From: an uncultured Acidobacteriota bacterium
GTDB taxonomy: Bacteria > Acidobacteriota > Terriglobia > Terriglobales > Acidobacteriaceae
Length of the DNA stretch: 64,000 nt
Direction of reading: 5' to 3'
Assembly: GCA_903832055.1 (NCBI GenBank)
Contig: CAILAC010000016.1
Span: 744,001-808,000 of the forward strand
The notes beneath the pieces are model-generated. The model was not told the DNA's origin and made no database searches. It saw only the letters and a list, made by a program, of their open reading frames with translations. Each line of letters opens with the position of its first letter. Position 1 is the first letter of the stretch. The translations under genes were made by a program, and so were the position numbers. Positions 62,330-64,000 of the stretch are shown piece after piece.

Positions 62330-63727
62330 CTAGTCGGGGTCGGGATTGTCGGTTTGGGGGTCGATGTTGAGTTGTTGGCATTTTTTGTAAAGGTGGCTGC
62401 GTTCGAGGCCGAGGGCGCGGGCGGTGCGGGCCATGTTTCTTTGGTGGCGGTCGAGCTCGGCGAGCACTACCTGGCGTTCGTAGGCGAGTAGGCGGGCAGA
62501 GAGTGGGCCATCGGTGAGTGGACCTTCGCCTGCGGAGATGGTTGTGGCTGAGCCGTGTGTTGCCGATTTGGCGATGGGGAGGGCCTGGCGGACGGCTTCG
62601 GCGTCGATGGGGCCGTCGGCGAGGAGGAGGAGGCGTTCGACGGCGTTGCGGAGTTCGCGGATGTTGCCGGGCCAGGTGTAGCTGGCGAGGGCGGCGATGG
62701 CCTCGGGGGTAAAGGGGACGGGCTTCCAGCCGTTCTGCTGGCTGACCTGGCGGGCGAAGTGGTCAATGAGGGCGGGGAGATCTTCGAGGCGGCGGCGGAG
62801 TGGGGGCAGCTCGACGGGGAAGACGACGACGCGGTGGTAGAGGTCGCGGCGGAAGGTGCCGGACTCGACGAGTTGCTCGAGATTGCGGTGGGTGGCGACG
62901 ACGACGCGGACGCTGACGGTGGTGGGTTTGCCAGAGCCGATGCGCTCGACTTCGCCCTCCTCGAGAACGCGGAGAAGTTTGGCCTGCATGGCGAGGGGCA
63001 TGTCGCCGATTTCGTCGAGAAATAGGGTCCCGCGGTGGGCCTGTTCAAATTTACCGGTGTGGCGCTGTGCGGCTCCTGTGAAGGAGCCTTTTTCGTGGCC
63101 GAAGAGTTCGCTCTCGATGAGCTCGGCGGGGACGGCGGCGCAGTTCAAAGTGACGAAGGGGCCGTTGGCGCGGGGGCTTTTTTCGTGGAGGGTGCGGGCG
63201 ACGAGTTCTTTGCCGGTGCCGGTTTCGCCGTAGATGCAGACGCGGGATTCGCTGGAGGCGACGCGCTCGATCTGGGCGAAGAGGCGGCGCATGATTTCGC
63301 TGGAGTAGACGAGGGTGTGTTTGCCGACGCGGGCGCGGAGGTCGTGATTTTCGTGTTCGAGGCGGGTAAGCTTCCAGGCGTTTTCGACGGTGACGAGGAG
63401 TTTTTCGGTGGAGAGGGGTTTTTCGAGGAAGTCGAGCGCGCCCAGACGGGTGGCGCGGACGGCCATTTCGATGTGGGCCTGGCCGCTCATCATGACGACG
63501 GGGGTGGTGACGCCGGCGGCTTTGAGATCTTCAAGGAGTGCGAGGCCGTCGCGGCGGGGCATGACGACGTCGGAGAGGATGAGGTCGAAGGGTTCGGAGC
63601 GGGCGAGCTCGAGGGCGCGGGCGGCGTTGTCGCAGACGGTGGCCTCGTGACCGGCGAGGCGGAAGGCGCGAGCGAGGGAGGCCAGGGTGTTGGCTTCGTC
63701 GTCGACGATGAGGATGTGGGCCTTCAT
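62330..63727 (-). CDS. NtrC-type sigma-54 response regulator
   Basis: 465 residues from the ATG at 63727 (GGGAGCG upstream; a longer frame to 63982 overlaps the kinase and is rejected). Receiver domain with the phospho-acceptor Asp53 (LILSDVVMP), AAA+ domain with Walker A GETGTGKE (167-174), the sigma-54 contact loop GSFTGA (214-219) and a C-terminal helix-turn-helix (MARTARALGLERSHLYKK). It activates sigma-54 promoters when phosphorylated. Its gene lies 19 bp after a histidine kinase. The signal is not evident. Confidence 0.92.
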   Translation of the reverse strand: MKAHILIVDDEANTLASLARAFRLAGHEATVCDNAARALELARSEPFDLILSDVVMPRRDGLALLEDLKAAGVTTPVVMMSGQAHIEMAVRATRLGALDFLEKPLSTEKLLVTVENAWKLTRLEHENHDLRARVGKHTLVYSSEIMRRLFAQIERVASSESRVCIYGETGTGKELVARTLHEKSPRANGPFVTLNCAAVPAELIESELFGHEKGSFTGAAQRHTGKFEQAHRGTLFLDEIGDMPLAMQAKLLRVLEEGEVERIGSGKPTTVSVRVVVATHRNLEQLVESGTFRRDLYHRVVVFPVELPPLRRRLEDLPALIDHFARQVSQQNGWKPVPFTPEAIAALASYTWPGNIRELRNAVERLLLLADGPIDAEAVRQALPIAKSATHGSATTISAGEGPLTDGPLSARLLAYERQVVLAELDRHQRNMARTARALGLERSHLYKKCQQLNIDPQTDNPDPD

Positions 63728-63746
63728 GGGACGCTCCCGGTTTAGA

Positions 63747-64000
63747 TTACGGCAATTCTGATGTAGCGCGGGGAAAGAGGAGGACGAAGGCGGTGCCGCC
63801 GCCGGGCTGGCTGTGAACGGAGATGGTGGCGTGGTGGTCGGCGACGACCGATTGGACGATGGCGAGCCCGAGGCCGGTGCCGTGCTGTTTGGTGGTGTAG
63901 TAGGGGGTGAAAAGGCGGTCGCACTCCTCGGGAGTGAGCCCCGAGCCGGTGTCGGCGACGCGGATTTCGATTTTATCGCCAAGAGCCTGGGCGGACAGGG
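63747..64000 (-). CDS. Sensor histidine kinase, C-terminal part (cut by window edge)
   Basis: The window contains only the last 83 codons. They hold the HATPase region: IRVADTGSGL (G1 box), the F box RLFTPYYTTK and the G2 box GTGLGLAIVQSVVADH, ending GGGTAFVLLFPRATSELP. It is the partner of the NtrC-type regulator, which follows after 19 bp. Sensor and dimerisation domains lie outside the window. Confidence 0.85.
   Translation of the reverse strand, partial: LSAQALGDKIEIRVADTGSGLTPEECDRLFTPYYTTKQHGTGLGLAIVQSVVADHHATISVHSQPGGGTAFVLLFPRATSELP

Noticed and set aside
62280-62330. A tRNA-like segment (GGGGTTCAAATTC)
   Set aside because: The T-arm pairing is poor and no acceptor, D-arm or anticodon arm can be built around it; it may instead belong to a decayed head-block repeat.

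Overview
The window looks like a chromosomal segment of an acidobacterium (Acidobacteriota, Terriglobia; Granulicella/Edaphobacter/Terriglobus-like, genus not determined). This rests on the high GC content, a giant choice-of-anchor repeat protein with a membrane hairpin near its C-terminus, a FecR-like protein with W/H/P-rich repeats, a DUF2934 protein, a lysine-rich histone-like protein, and dispersed short palindromes. No rRNA, tRNA, CRISPR array, transposase or phage gene was recognised.

Layout. Positions 1-12.2 kb hold a methyltransferase, a flavin monooxygenase-like enzyme, a YncE-like propeller, a DUF1761 membrane protein and secreted carbohydrate enzymes: a six-hairpin glycosidase, a GH39 xylosidase-like protein, and a GH37 trehalase in a tightly overlapping operon with an exported rhodanese and a TlpA thioredoxin. 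Positions 12.2-31.8 kb hold a TonB-like protein, a membrane-anchored regulator-like protein, the 2436-residue surface protein, an M28 peptidase, VKOR, nadD and dnaB, then a repeat-rich island with a low-GC orphan gene. Positions 31.9-43.8 kb hold ridA, a FecR/DUF6600 protein, the pyrR-pyrB-pyrC operon, PBP4 (dacB) and a small cytochrome c lipoprotein operon. Positions 43.9-55.1 kb hold lptD, an RDD protein, a ROK kinase, sthA, a chemoreceptor and the yceD-rpmF-plsX cluster followed by a Trm112-like gene. Positions 55.2-64 kb hold a GH31 glucosidase/xylosidase, a GIY-YIG gene embedded in REP-like repeats, an amino-acid permease/aminotransferase pair, a second low-GC orphan gene and an NtrC-type two-component system cut by the window edge.

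Three signals are not explained by ordinary gene content. First, strand composition flips abruptly at about 31.85 kb: the + strand is C-rich to the left and G-rich to the right whatever the gene orientation. This is the polarity expected at a replication origin, or alternatively at a rearrangement or assembly junction. Second, a roughly 230-290 bp noncoding element occurs twice, each time just downstream of, and in the same orientation as, a low-GC secreted orphan gene with discordant strand skew; this suggests a mobile gene-plus-3-prime-element cassette. Third, a family of REP-like palindromes with hexanucleotide spacers is scattered through intergenic DNA, brackets the GIY-YIG gene and has become part of its coding sequence.

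As a physiological picture, the cell appears to be a Gram-negative saprophyte (LptD, TonB, PBP4) that exports enzymes against xylan-type and alpha-linked glycans and trehalose, with an extracytoplasmic thiol-redox toolkit (TlpA, VKOR, multi-cysteine rhodanese).
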